From Pelomonas aquatica (GTDB lineage: Bacteria; Pseudomonadota; Gammaproteobacteria; Burkholderiales; Burkholderiaceae_C), in NCBI RefSeq assembly GCF_026712205.1, contig NZ_JAPPUW010000013.1:62001-126000 (forward strand): a stretch of DNA of 64,000 bases, read 5' to 3'. Positions 25,964 to 34,537 of this stretch are shown here, in pieces; within the stretch, counting starts at the first letter, position 1, and each line of letters starts with the position of its first letter. A program made the translations under genes and the position numbers. The notes below the pieces were generated by a model. The model did no database searches, was not told the origin of the DNA, and saw nothing but the letters and a program-made list of their open reading frames with translations.

Positions 25964-28645
25964 TTGAAGCCCGTGACCTTCGCTGCCGCCGGCAGCCTGG
26001 CCCTTGCGCTGGCCTTTGCGGCGCTGACGCCGCTGCAGGCGCAGACCGCGCCGGCTGCCGCCGCCGTCCCGACCCTCGAACAGATCTTCCGCGCCCAGCC
26101 CTACCGCGGCGTGGATGCCAAGGACGCCGCCTTCAGCCGCAGCGGCCGCTACCTGGCGTATCTGTGGAACCCCGTCGGCGAGCCCGGCACCGACCTCTGG
26201 GTGCACGACACCCGGACCGGCAAGACCCGGCGCGTCACGTCGCCACAGCTGCTGGCCGCCTTCGACGCGCCCGAGGACCAGCAGCGCTTCGACAGGAAGC
26301 TGAAGCAGCGCAACACCGAATGGGCCGAGCGCCAGGCCAGGGAAGAGGCCCAGCAGGCCTATCTGCGCGGCGACAAGGTCGACCTGTCGCAGTGGGAGAG
26401 TGCCGCGCTGGAGACGGTGAAGCAGGAACTGGCCGACAAGAAGGCCAGGGACGACGCGCAGAAGGCCGCCGACAAGGCGGACGCCGAGGCCGAGAAGCAG
26501 GCCATGGCCGCGCTGGCCGCGAAGCGTGCCGGCAAGCCGGCGCCCGCCGCCGCGCCAGCGTCCGCCGCGTCGGCGCCCGACAAGCAGGACGACAAGGAGA
26601 AAGAGCTCTGGGAGCTGCGCGACGAGCTGAAGAAGAAGCTCGTGCGCGACAAGCTCAAGCCCGAGGACCTCTACCCCGGCGTGGCCCGGTTCGTCTGGGC
26701 CCGCAAGGCCGACGAGCTGATCCTGCAGTACCGCGGCGGCCTCTACCGCTGGAAGGCGGACGACGACCAGGCGCCCGCGCCGCTGGTGGCCACGCAGCGC
26801 GAGCTGCGCATCGTGGCCTACACGCCCGACGATGCCGGCTTCGTCTACATGGACGAGACCCGCGTGCTGCGTGCCCGCTTCAACCAGGCCGGCGTGCAGG
26901 TGCTGAACCGCGAGCTCGTCATCGCGGACGAGGCACCGAAGAAATACCGCATCGACCAGACCGCGATCAGCGAGGACGGCCGCTGGATGTCGCTGCTGGC
27001 GCGCGCACCGGTGAACCCGCCGGGCGACGACGGCAAGCCCCTGCCGCCGCCCAAGGAGCGCCAGGTCGAGATCATGAACTACGGCGAGCGCTGGGCCACC
27101 GCCAGGAAGGTCGACCGCGAGGTGTCGGACGACAAGCGCGCCGTGAAGCCGCTGGCCCTCTACATCCGCGCCGTGCCGGCCGCCGGCGAGGCGCCGCGCC
27201 GGCAGCCCGCGCCGGTGTTCACGAACGCGGGCGGCGACGTCTGGTTCGAGATGAGCGACGTGGCCTGGGCGCGCGACGGCAGCCGCTACGCCTTCACGAC
27301 CTGGGAGCGTGAGAAGGAGCTGCTGCGCGTTTACGTGGGCAAGGCGGACGAATCGGCCAAGCCAGAGGTCGTCTTGGAGCGCCGTGGCGACGTGGGCCAC
27401 GAGGTGGTCAGCGTCGTGCAGCCGCGCTTCACGCCCGACGGCAGGCAGCTGGTGCTCGTGCTGGACGAATCCGGCTGGCGCCAGCCCTGGGCGATCGACG
27501 TGGCGACCAGGTCGCTGCGCCCGCTGCTGAAGGGCGGGTTCGAGGCCCATCAGGTCGTCGGCTTCACGGCGGACAGCAAGGCCATGTTCGTGCTGGCCAA
27601 TGCCGGCGACACGGCGGCGATGAACCTCTTCCGCGTCGACATGGCCAGCGGCGAGATGCGTGCCCTCGGCGCGGCGGGCGAGTACCACCGCGCGGCGGCC
27701 GCGTCGGAGGACGGCCGCTGGGTCGGCGCCAACGCCGGCAACTGGGCCCAGCGCCCCGAGCTGAAGCTGATCGCCGTGGACGGCAAGGCCCGGCCCGCAA
27801 CGCTGACCCGCAGCACCGACCCGGCCTGGGCCGGCGTCGGCCTGCAGCAGCCCGAGCGCTTCCACTACGCCAACCGCCACGGCGACCGCATCGAGGGCTA
27901 TGTCTTCAAGCCCGCCGGCTGGCAGGCCGGCGACAGGCGGCCTGCCGTCGTCTACGTCTACGGCGGCCCGCTGAACGACCGCCACATCGTCGAGGTCGAC
28001 AGCTTCCAGAACACGGCCTACCTGTTCGGCATGTACATGGCCGCCAAGCATGGCTATGTGATGGTCGCCGTGGACCCGCGTGGCCACAGCGACTACGGCC
28101 GCAAGTTCTCCGACGCCAACTGGGAGCACCCCGGCGAGCCCCAGGCCGAGGACCTGGAAGACCTCGTCAAGCTGCTGCCCGGCCGGTTCGGCGTGGACCC
28201 CGCGCGCATCGGCCTGAACGGCTGGAGCTTCGGCGGCTTCCAGACCCAGTACACGATGTACACGCGGCCCGACCTGTTCGCCGCCGGCATCGCCGGCGCC
28301 GGCCCGACCGAATGGGAGAACTACAACAGCTGGTATTCCGGCCGCACGCTGGGCCAGACCGAGCGCAGCAAGCCCAGCCTGCGCCGCTTCTCGCTGCTGC
28401 CGCTGGCCCGCGGCCTGCGCCATCCGCTGCTGCTGGTGCACGGCATGCAGGATCCCAATGTGCTCTACCAGGACACGGTCAACGTCTACCGCGAGCTGCT
28501 GGAGTCGGGCAAGGCGCCCCTCGTCGAGCTCTTCCTCGACCCGGACGGCGTGCACGCGCTGGGCGGCGTCGTGAAGCCGGCCGCCTGGCACCGCAAGTAC
28601 GAGGCCTTCTGGCTGGACCACCTGGGCCGCGCGGCCGCGCCCTGA
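25964..28645 (+). CDS. Exported S9-family (prolyl oligopeptidase/DPP-IV type) peptidase
   Basis: An 893-residue periplasmic or surface serine peptidase. A signal peptide (1-27, ending LQAQT) is followed by a beta-propeller region (about 30-630) and an alpha/beta-hydrolase domain. The nucleophile lies in NGWSFGGFQT (Ser near 755), the acid in HGMQDPNV (Asp near 829) and the base in PDGVHALGG (His near 865). A Lys/Ala/Asp-rich coiled insertion at about 140-215 interrupts the early propeller. The start is TTG at 25964, chosen because AGGAGA lies six bases upstream and the signal peptide begins there. It lies 119 bp after the S8 protease on the same strand; both probably act on extracellular peptides. 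Confidence 0.9.
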   Translation: MKPVTFAAAGSLALALAFAALTPLQAQTAPAAAAVPTLEQIFRAQPYRGVDAKDAAFSRSGRYLAYLWNPVGEPGTDLWVHDTRTGKTRRVTSPQLLAAFDAPEDQQRFDRKLKQRNTEWAERQAREEAQQAYLRGDKVDLSQWESAALETVKQELADKKARDDAQKAADKADAEAEKQAMAALAAKRAGKPAPAAAPASAASAPDKQDDKEKELWELRDELKKKLVRDKLKPEDLYPGVARFVWARKADELILQYRGGLYRWKADDDQAPAPLVATQRELRIVAYTPDDAGFVYMDETRVLRARFNQAGVQVLNRELVIADEAPKKYRIDQTAISEDGRWMSLLARAPVNPPGDDGKPLPPPKERQVEIMNYGERWATARKVDREVSDDKRAVKPLALYIRAVPAAGEAPRRQPAPVFTNAGGDVWFEMSDVAWARDGSRYAFTTWEREKELLRVYVGKADESAKPEVVLERRGDVGHEVVSVVQPRFTPDGRQLVLVLDESGWRQPWAIDVATRSLRPLLKGGFEAHQVVGFTADSKAMFVLANAGDTAAMNLFRVDMASGEMRALGAAGEYHRAAAASEDGRWVGANAGNWAQRPELKLIAVDGKARPATLTRSTDPAWAGVGLQQPERFHYANRHGDRIEGYVFKPAGWQAGDRRPAVVYVYGGPLNDRHIVEVDSFQNTAYLFGMYMAAKHGYVMVAVDPRGHSDYGRKFSDANWEHPGEPQAEDLEDLVKLLPGRFGVDPARIGLNGWSFGGFQTQYTMYTRPDLFAAGIAGAGPTEWENYNSWYSGRTLGQTERSKPSLRRFSLLPLARGLRHPLLLVHGMQDPNVLYQDTVNVYRELLESGKAPLVELFLDPDGVHALGGVVKPAAWHRKYEAFWLDHLGRAAAP

Positions 28646-28689
28646 GGCGCGCGGCGGCCGGGCGGCGGGTTTGCCATAAGCTCCCCGTC

Positions 28690-31080
28690 ATGTCGACTCC
28701 GCCCAAGCCCGCTGACGAAGAACGCCGCCTCGCGCGCCTGGCCGCGCTGGCCGTGATGGACACCGAGCCCGAGCCGCTGTTCGAGCACCTGGCCGCGCTG
28801 GCGGCCCAGCTCTGCGGGACGCCGGTGGCCCTGCTCGGCCTCATCGACGCGAAGCGCCAGTGGTTCAAGGCCAAGGTCGGCCTGGGCCGCGACGAGACGC
28901 CGCGCGGCCTCAGCTTCTGCGCCCACACCCTGCTGGCCGACGGCCTGTTCGAGGTGTGCGACGCGCGCCTGGATGCACGCTTTGCCGGCCATCCCGACGT
29001 GCTCGCCGAGCCGGCGCTGCGCTTCTATGCCGGCGTGCCCATCCGGCTCGACGACGGCAGCCACCCCGGCACGCTATGCGTCGTCGACTACCGGCCGCGC
29101 GAGCTCGACGAGGCCCAGCGCGAGGCGCTGACCCGGCTGGCCGGCGCCGCCGCCGAGGCGCTGATGATGCGCGAGCGCGCCCTGGCGGCGAGCCGGGCCG
29201 ACGCCCTCGACGGCGAGCAGCGCTATCGCGTGCTGGCCGAGGTCGCGCCGCTGGGTGTCTGGCAGACCGACGCGGCAGGACGGTGCGTGTATGCGAACGC
29301 GGCCTGGCAGCACATCTACGGCCTGGGCCCGCAGGCCAGCCTCGGCGAGGGCTGGCTGGCGGCGCTGCACGCCGACGACCGCGACTCGGTGCGCGACCAC
29401 TGGCGGCGCTGCGTCGCCGCCGGACGCCCCTTCGAGATGCGCTTTCGCGTGCAGCGCCCCGGCGCGGCCGGCGGCGGGCTGCGCCAGCTGTGGGCGCGCG
29501 CGCGGCCTCTGCAGTTGCCGGACGGCGGCTTCGTCGGCGTCGTCGAGGACGTCACCGAGCGGCTGACGGCCGAGCGCGAGCTGCGCGAAAGCCAGGCCCT
29601 GCTGGACCGCACCGGCCGCCTAGCCGGCATCGGCGGCTGGAGCCTGGACCTGCAGACGATGGAACTGGTCTGGAGCGACCAGACCTGCCGCATCCACGAC
29701 CTCGAACCCGGCCACCGGCCGTCGCTGGACGAGGCCCTCGGCTACTACCGGCCCGACGCCCGCCACGCCATCGAGGCCGCCGTCGAGCAGGGCATGCGCG
29801 AGGGCCGGCCCTGGAGCCTGGAGCTGCCGCTGCGGACGGCCGCGGGGCGCGAGATCTGGGTGCTGGCCCAGGGCCAGGTCGACCTGCAGGACGGCGTGCC
29901 GGTGCGTCTCGTCGGCGCCTTCCAGGACGTGACCGAGCACCATCGCGCGGCCGTCGAGCTGGAGCACAGCCGCCAGCGCCTGCGCGCGCTGTACGAGTCG
30001 ACGCCGGCGCTGATGCATTCGGTCGACACCAACGGCCGCGTGCTCAGCGTGTCGGACCGCTGGCTGGAGCGCCTGGGCTACCGGCGCGAGCAGGTCGTCG
30101 GCCGCCCGCTGGACGACTTCATGACGCCCGAGACCAGCAGCCAGGTGCGCGACGTCTACCGCCCGGTACTGTGGCGCGACGGCCATGTCGACGACTGCCC
30201 CGTGCAGCTGGTCTGCGCCGACGGCCGGCTGCTCGATGCCCTGGTCTCCGCCGTCGCCGAGTTCGCCCCCTCCGGGCAGCCGCTGCGTGCGCTGGCCCTG
30301 GTGGACGACATCACCGAGGAACTCAGGCACCGCGCCGAGCTGGCCCAGGAGCAGCGCATGCGCCGCCAGATCGAGCGCCACGTGCAGGAGCTGGACCAGT
30401 TGCTGCACGAGCGCTCCGAGATGCTGGACGTGCTGGCCCACGAGGTGCGCCAGCCGCTGAACAACGCCAGCGCGGCGCTGCAGAGTGCGACGTCCAGCCT
30501 GGCCGGCCGCGGCGAGCGCCAGGTGCAGGAGCGGCTGACCCGCGCCCAGGCCGTGCTCGGCCAGGTGCTGGCCGGCGTCGACAACACGCTGGCCGCGGCC
30601 AGCCTGCTGGCCGGCGGCGGACGCATCGCGCGGCTGGACACCGACATCGACACGCTGATCGCCGTGACCATCGCCGACCTGCCGCGCGAGCAGCGCGACC
30701 GCGTCGTCGTGCACCGCCACACCGCCACGCGCACCGCGCTGATGGACATGAGCCTGCTGCGCCTGGCGCTGCGCAACCTGCTGTCCAACGCACTGAAGTA
30801 CGCCCCGGGCCCGAGCCCGGTGAGCCTGCACGTGATGGACTTCGACGAGCCGGCGGCGCTGCAGCTCGAAGTCGCCGACGCCGGCCCCGGCATCCCGCGC
30901 GAGCTGCTGCCGCGCCTGTTCATGCGCGGCGCACGCGGCCACGGCGGCACCGAGGCCACCCACGGCCTGGGCCTTTACATCGTGCGCCGCGTGATGGACC
31001 TGCACGGCGGCAGCGCCGAACTGCTGCGCAGCGGGCCGCTGGGCACCGTGATGCGCCTGACGCTGCCGCAGGCCGGCTAG
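28690..31080 (+). CDS. GAF-PAS3 sensor histidine kinase
   Basis: A 796-residue soluble histidine kinase. Domains: GAF (about 20-165), three PAS/PAC units (about 180-300, 305-415, 430-545), a coiled linker, a dimerisation/phosphoacceptor domain with HEVRQPLNNAS (His near 583), and an HATPase domain with N-box LRNLLSNALKYAP (about 694-706), G1 VADAGPGIP and G2 THGLGLYIVRRV. No membrane segment is seen, so it should sense a cytoplasmic or redox/ligand signal. ATG at 28690 is used although the frame is open upstream into the S9 gene. It faces a response regulator gene 51 bp away that carries a nonsense codon. Confidence 0.93.
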   Translation: MSTPPKPADEERRLARLAALAVMDTEPEPLFEHLAALAAQLCGTPVALLGLIDAKRQWFKAKVGLGRDETPRGLSFCAHTLLADGLFEVCDARLDARFAGHPDVLAEPALRFYAGVPIRLDDGSHPGTLCVVDYRPRELDEAQREALTRLAGAAAEALMMRERALAASRADALDGEQRYRVLAEVAPLGVWQTDAAGRCVYANAAWQHIYGLGPQASLGEGWLAALHADDRDSVRDHWRRCVAAGRPFEMRFRVQRPGAAGGGLRQLWARARPLQLPDGGFVGVVEDVTERLTAERELRESQALLDRTGRLAGIGGWSLDLQTMELVWSDQTCRIHDLEPGHRPSLDEALGYYRPDARHAIEAAVEQGMREGRPWSLELPLRTAAGREIWVLAQGQVDLQDGVPVRLVGAFQDVTEHHRAAVELEHSRQRLRALYESTPALMHSVDTNGRVLSVSDRWLERLGYRREQVVGRPLDDFMTPETSSQVRDVYRPVLWRDGHVDDCPVQLVCADGRLLDALVSAVAEFAPSGQPLRALALVDDITEELRHRAELAQEQRMRRQIERHVQELDQLLHERSEMLDVLAHEVRQPLNNASAALQSATSSLAGRGERQVQERLTRAQAVLGQVLAGVDNTLAAASLLAGGGRIARLDTDIDTLIAVTIADLPREQRDRVVVHRHTATRTALMDMSLLRLALRNLLSNALKYAPGPSPVSLHVMDFDEPAALQLEVADAGPGIPRELLPRLFMRGARGHGGTEATHGLGLYIVRRVMDLHGGSAELLRSGPLGTVMRLTLPQAG

Positions 31081-31131
31081 CGGATCACGATTGCCGGGGC
31101 CCCAGCCGCAGCGCGGCCGGCAAGGAGGGCT

Positions 31132-31824
31132 TCAGACGAGCTGCAGCGGCGCGCGGAACACATAGCCCACGCGCGACTTGCTCTGCAGCGGCACCAGCGT
31201 GGGCGTGGCGCGCTCGATGCGGCGGCGCAGGCGGTAGATGGTGGCCGACAGGCCGTCGTCGTCGCCGGCTTCCGGCAGCTCGCGGCCCAGCCTGGCCAGC
31301 AGCGCCTCGCGCGTGACCGGCTCGCCGCCGGCCTGGGCGAAGCATTCCAGCAGCTGGCGGTCGGCCTCGCTGAGCTGGATGCGGGTGCCGTCGGGCACGA
31401 TGAGCTCGCCGCTGGCGCGGTCCAGCTTCCAGGTCGCGTCGGCCGCCGCGGGCTTGGCGACGCGGCGCTGCACGGCGGCGATGGCCAGCGCCACCTGCTC
31501 GAACTGCACGGGCTTGACGAGGTACATGTCGGCGCCGGCCGTGATGACCTCGCGGAAGACCTCGGGGCCCAGGCGGCCGGACACGACGACGACGCCGGCA
31601 TCGGTGCGGCGGCGCAGGATCTTGATCAGCTCCACGCCGTTGACGCCGGGCAGCATCAGGTCGACGAGGTAGAAGTCGAAGGAGAAGGCCTCGGGCGCGG
31701 CCAGCAGCGCATTGCTGTCGTCGAAACGGCTGACCGCGATGCCCTGCAGCTCCTACAGGAACTGCGTCAGGAACTCCGAGTATTCGGCGTCGTCGTCGAT
31801 CAGGGCGAGGGTCTTGGGCTGCAT
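31132..31824 (-). pseudogene. OmpR-type response regulator interrupted by an in-frame TAG codon
   Basis: Reading leftward from ATG at 31824 gives MQPKTLALIDDDAEYSEFL, the acidic-pocket start of a receiver domain, but codon 24 is TAG (31755-31753). The frame then stays open for the rest of a normal protein: phosphoacceptor segment YLVDLMLPGVNG, the KPVQFEQ lysine, and a winged-helix domain ending LQSKSRVGYVFRAPLQLV (total 230 codons). One C-to-T change from CAG (Gln) would explain the stop. A restart at ATG 31656 would give a 174-residue piece lacking the acidic pocket and the phosphorylated Asp. It is the natural partner of the convergent kinase by position. Sequencing error or suppression cannot be excluded. 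Confidence 0.8.
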
Positions 31825-32001
31825 GGCTGCGGAGAGGCTCAGGGCGACCGCGGAGTGTGCCGCATGACCGACGCGTCAGAGGGAAGTCATCTGCGCCCGA
31901 CTGCACGAGATTGCGGGTTTCGCGCCAGGCAGGGCCACAAATGATTGACACTAGTCCGGCTGCGTGAGAAATCAAGATCCGGCCCACCGAGGAGACAGAC
32001 G

Positions 32002-32355
32002 ATGGCCGATGACGCGTTGGACGAAGGCGTCGGCGACCCGCTGGCCTGGCTGCAGCCCGGCCACCGCGCCGCGCCGGCCGAGGCGCTGAAGCGCATCCAG
32101 GCGCTGTGCACGGCCTGGCCCGACCTCCATGCCGCGATGTTCGTCGTGCTGGCCACGCACCAGGAGCTGCCGCGCGACATGCTGGCCGCGGCGATCAAGC
32201 AGTTCCGCACCGACCTGGACGCCTACAGCCGCGAGGACGTCGTCGGCCTGCTGACGGCGGTCTGGAACGGCGGCAAGAGCGGCTTCGACGCGGTGCTGCG
32301 CACGCGCGCGAATGCGCCGAAGAAGGGCGGCGGCCTGTCCTGGGTCAAGGAATAG
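32002..32355 (+). CDS. Conserved-looking hypothetical protein
   Basis: A 117-residue protein I do not recognise. It is soluble and has no signal peptide. It opens MADDALDEGVGDPLAWLQPG and has an amphipathic helical core (LHAAMFVVLATHQELPRDML, then FRTDLDAYSREDVVGLLTAVW) and a basic tail. ATG at 32002 is supported by GAGGAGA nine bases upstream, which makes it a likely real gene despite its size. It is divergent from the broken response regulator (177-bp gap) and ends ten bases from the convergent DUF1415 gene. Confidence 0.65.
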   Translation: MADDALDEGVGDPLAWLQPGHRAAPAEALKRIQALCTAWPDLHAAMFVVLATHQELPRDMLAAAIKQFRTDLDAYSREDVVGLLTAVWNGGKSGFDAVLRTRANAPKKGGGLSWVKE

Positions 32356-32364
32356 CCGGCCGGC

Positions 32365-32919
32365 TCAGCCGGCCTTGCCACCCTTCAGGCCCAGCGCGGC
32401 CCAGCCCTCGTGGCCCAGCCTGTCCAGCGTCTCGAGGTTGTTCTCGTAGATGGAGGCCGTGTCCGGCATCGACTCGACGGCCCGCTCGATGCTCTCCTCG
32501 CGCAGCAGGTGCAGCGTCGGGTAGGGCGAGCGGTTGCTGTAGTTGGCGATGTCGTCGGGCGCGCTGCCGTCGAACTGGTAGTCGGGGTGGAAGTCGGCGA
32601 TCTGCAGGATGCCGTCGAGCTTGAGCTCCTCGACGAGGGCGTCGGCCGCGTCCAGGAAATCGTTGAAGTCCAGGAAGTCGGTCAGCACGCCGGGGTGGAT
32701 GAGCAGCGTCGTGTCGACCTGCTCGGGGTCGGCGCGGTTCAGCGCCAGCAGCTCGCGGGCCAGGTCCTTCAGCAGCGCCTCGGGCTCGGTCGCGTCGCTG
32801 ACGACGTAGCGGATGCGCTCGTTGACGTGGACGGCCTTGGCGAACGGGCAGAGGTTGAGGCCGATGACGGCCTTGACGACCCAGTCGCGGGTGTCGTTGA
32901 TGATTTGGTCGTGGTTCAT
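32365..32919 (-). CDS. DUF1415 family protein
   Basis: A 184-residue cytoplasmic protein. It shows the DUF1415 hallmarks VIGLNLCPFAKAV (about residues 17-29), TLLIHPGVLTDFLDFNDFLD and the Pro-rich SNRSPYPTLHLLREESIERAV. Function unknown; the LCPF cysteine and conserved acidic/His residues hint at metal or cofactor binding, but this is speculative. Its ATG overlaps the stop of the upstream M20 amidohydrolase gene by four bases, so the two are translationally coupled. Confidence 0.9.
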   Translation of the reverse strand: MNHDQIINDTRDWVVKAVIGLNLCPFAKAVHVNERIRYVVSDATEPEALLKDLARELLALNRADPEQVDTTLLIHPGVLTDFLDFNDFLDAADALVEELKLDGILQIADFHPDYQFDGSAPDDIANYSNRSPYPTLHLLREESIERAVESMPDTASIYENNLETLDRLGHEGWAALGLKGGKAG

Positions 32920-34109
32920 CGCGGTGTGTTCAGCCAGGTCTCGGCCATGCGGACCCACATCGAGCCGCCCAGCGGGATCAGCTCGTCGTTGAAGTCATAG
33001 CTCGGGTTGTGCAGCGTGCAGGGCCCCAGGCCGTGGCCGCCGGCGCGGTGTTCGCCGTCGCCGTTGCCGATCAGGAAATAGCAGCCGGGCTCTTCCAGCA
33101 GGTAGTAGCTGAAATCCTCGGCGCCCATCGTGGGCTCGAACTCCTGCACATTGTCGGCGCCGACCATGTCGGTCAGCACGCGGCGCGCGAACTCGGTCTC
33201 GGCGGGGTGGTTGATCGTCGGCGGGTAGTTGCGGTGGAACTCGAACTCGGCCGTCAGCTCGAAGGCGCCGGCCAGCTGCTCGGTCATGGCCTTCATGCGG
33301 CGCTCCAGCAGGTCCAGCAACTCCAGCGTGAAGGTGCGCACCGTGCCCTCCAGCACGACCGAGTCGGGCACGACATTGGTGGCCTCGCCGGCATGGATCA
33401 TCGTGACCGAGATGACGCCCGGGTCGATGGGGCGCTTGTTGCGGCTGACGATGGTCTGGAAGGCCGTGACGAGCTGGCAGGCCGCCGGCACCGGGTCGAA
33501 ACCCAGATGCGGCATGGCCGCGTGGCAGCCCTTGCCCTTGAGCGTGATCTTGAACTCGTTGCTGCTGGCGAACACCGGCCCGCTCTTCAGCGCGAACTGG
33601 CCGGCCTGCATGCCGGGCCAGTTGTGGGCGCCGAACATGGCCTCCATCGGGAACTTGTCGAACAGGCCGTCCCGGATCATCTCGCGCGCGCCGCCGCCGC
33701 CTTCCTCGGCGGGCTGGAAGACGAGATAGACCGTGCCGTCGAAGTTGCGGTGCGTGGCCAGGTGCTTGGCCGCGGCCAGCAGCATCGCCGTGTGGCCGTC
33801 GTGGCCGCAGGCATGCATGCGGCCCAGGTAGCTGCTGGCGTGCGGGAACTGGTTGCGCTCGGTCATCGGCAGCGCGTCGATGTCGGCGCGCAGGCCGACG
33901 GCGCGGCTGGATGTGCCGTTCTTGACGATGCCGACCACGCCGGTCTTGCCCAGGCCGCGGTGGACGGGGATGCCCCAGTCGGTCAGCGCCTGCGCGATGA
34001 CGTCGGCGGTGCGCTGCTCGTGGAAGCAGAGCTCGGGGTGCTTGTGCAGGTCGCGGCGGATGGCCGTGATCTGTGGCGCGTCGGCCAGGATGGTGTCGAT
34101 GAGCTTCAT
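32916..34109 (-). CDS. M20-family metal-dependent amidohydrolase/aminoacylase
   Basis: A 397-residue zinc-type hydrolase of the M20D (hippurate hydrolase/IAA-amino-acid hydrolase) group, which cleaves N-acyl amino acids. Metal-site motifs are RMHACGHDGHTAML (about residues 96-109), FQPAEEGGGGA (about 131-141), HNWPGM and GAEDFSYYL (about 342-350). The dimerisation lid lies between about 185 and 300. The start MKLIDTILADAPQITAIRRDLHKHPEL is typical of the family. First gene of a two-gene unit with DUF1415 and divergent from the small gene ahead of the TonB receptor. Confidence 0.93.
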   Translation of the reverse strand: MKLIDTILADAPQITAIRRDLHKHPELCFHEQRTADVIAQALTDWGIPVHRGLGKTGVVGIVKNGTSSRAVGLRADIDALPMTERNQFPHASSYLGRMHACGHDGHTAMLLAAAKHLATHRNFDGTVYLVFQPAEEGGGGAREMIRDGLFDKFPMEAMFGAHNWPGMQAGQFALKSGPVFASSNEFKITLKGKGCHAAMPHLGFDPVPAACQLVTAFQTIVSRNKRPIDPGVISVTMIHAGEATNVVPDSVVLEGTVRTFTLELLDLLERRMKAMTEQLAGAFELTAEFEFHRNYPPTINHPAETEFARRVLTDMVGADNVQEFEPTMGAEDFSYYLLEEPGCYFLIGNGDGEHRAGGHGLGPCTLHNPSYDFNDELIPLGGSMWVRMAETWLNTPR

Positions 34110-34158
34110 GACAGGGTGACTTCAGGCTCAGTAAGAGGCCGAGTTTAGGATTGCGGCC

Positions 34159-34473
34159 GTGAACCTGCGTCGCACCGCCCAACGCTGGCTTTTCTGGCTG
34201 GCCCTGATCCTGCCCATCGCGCAAGCGATGGCGGGAGTGCATGCGCTGTCCCACGTCAGCGGCGAGCGCCAGGACGAGGGCATCGCCCATCTCGTCCACT
34301 GCGACCTGTGCCTGACCGCTGCCGACCTGGCCAGCGGTGCGCCGACGACCGCGCCCGGCCCGCTGCCGGCCGGCATCGCGGTCGAGGCCCGCAGCATCAC
34401 GCCCGTCGCGGCCGCCGCCGAGCGCGACGCCGACTGGCGCCCGCCGGCGCGCGCGCCGCCCGCCTCCGCCTGA
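34159..34473 (+). CDS. Small exported His/Cys protein ahead of a TonB-dependent receptor
   Basis: A 104-residue protein with a GTG start at 34159. An N-terminal signal or anchor (WLFWLALILPIAQAMAGVHA) is followed by HALSHV and AHLVHCDLCLTAADL, a His-His-Cys-x2-Cys pattern that could bind metal or haem, and an Ala/Pro-rich tail. It resembles small DUF2946-like proteins I recall upstream of metal-related TonB receptors, but the family assignment is uncertain. Only 64 bp separate it from the receptor gene, so one transcript is likely. Confidence 0.65.
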   Translation: MNLRRTAQRWLFWLALILPIAQAMAGVHALSHVSGERQDEGIAHLVHCDLCLTAADLASGAPTTAPGPLPAGIAVEARSITPVAAAAERDADWRPPARAPPASA

Positions 34474-34537
34474 ATCCCAGCCTTGCCGCGCCCCCTGGCG
34501 GCGCGGATGTTTGCGTTTTCCTGCGGAAGTTCCTCCC

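Noticed and set aside
31090..31123. TTGCCGG...CCGGCAA dyad between the histidine kinase and the broken regulator
   Set aside because: The loop is 20 bases, there is no T run and the stem is short; not enough to call a terminator.
32358..32374. Hairpin GGCCGGCT/AGCCGGCC between two convergent genes
   Set aside because: It overlaps the last codons of the DUF1415 gene, has almost no loop and no T run; likely chance in G+C-rich coding sequence.
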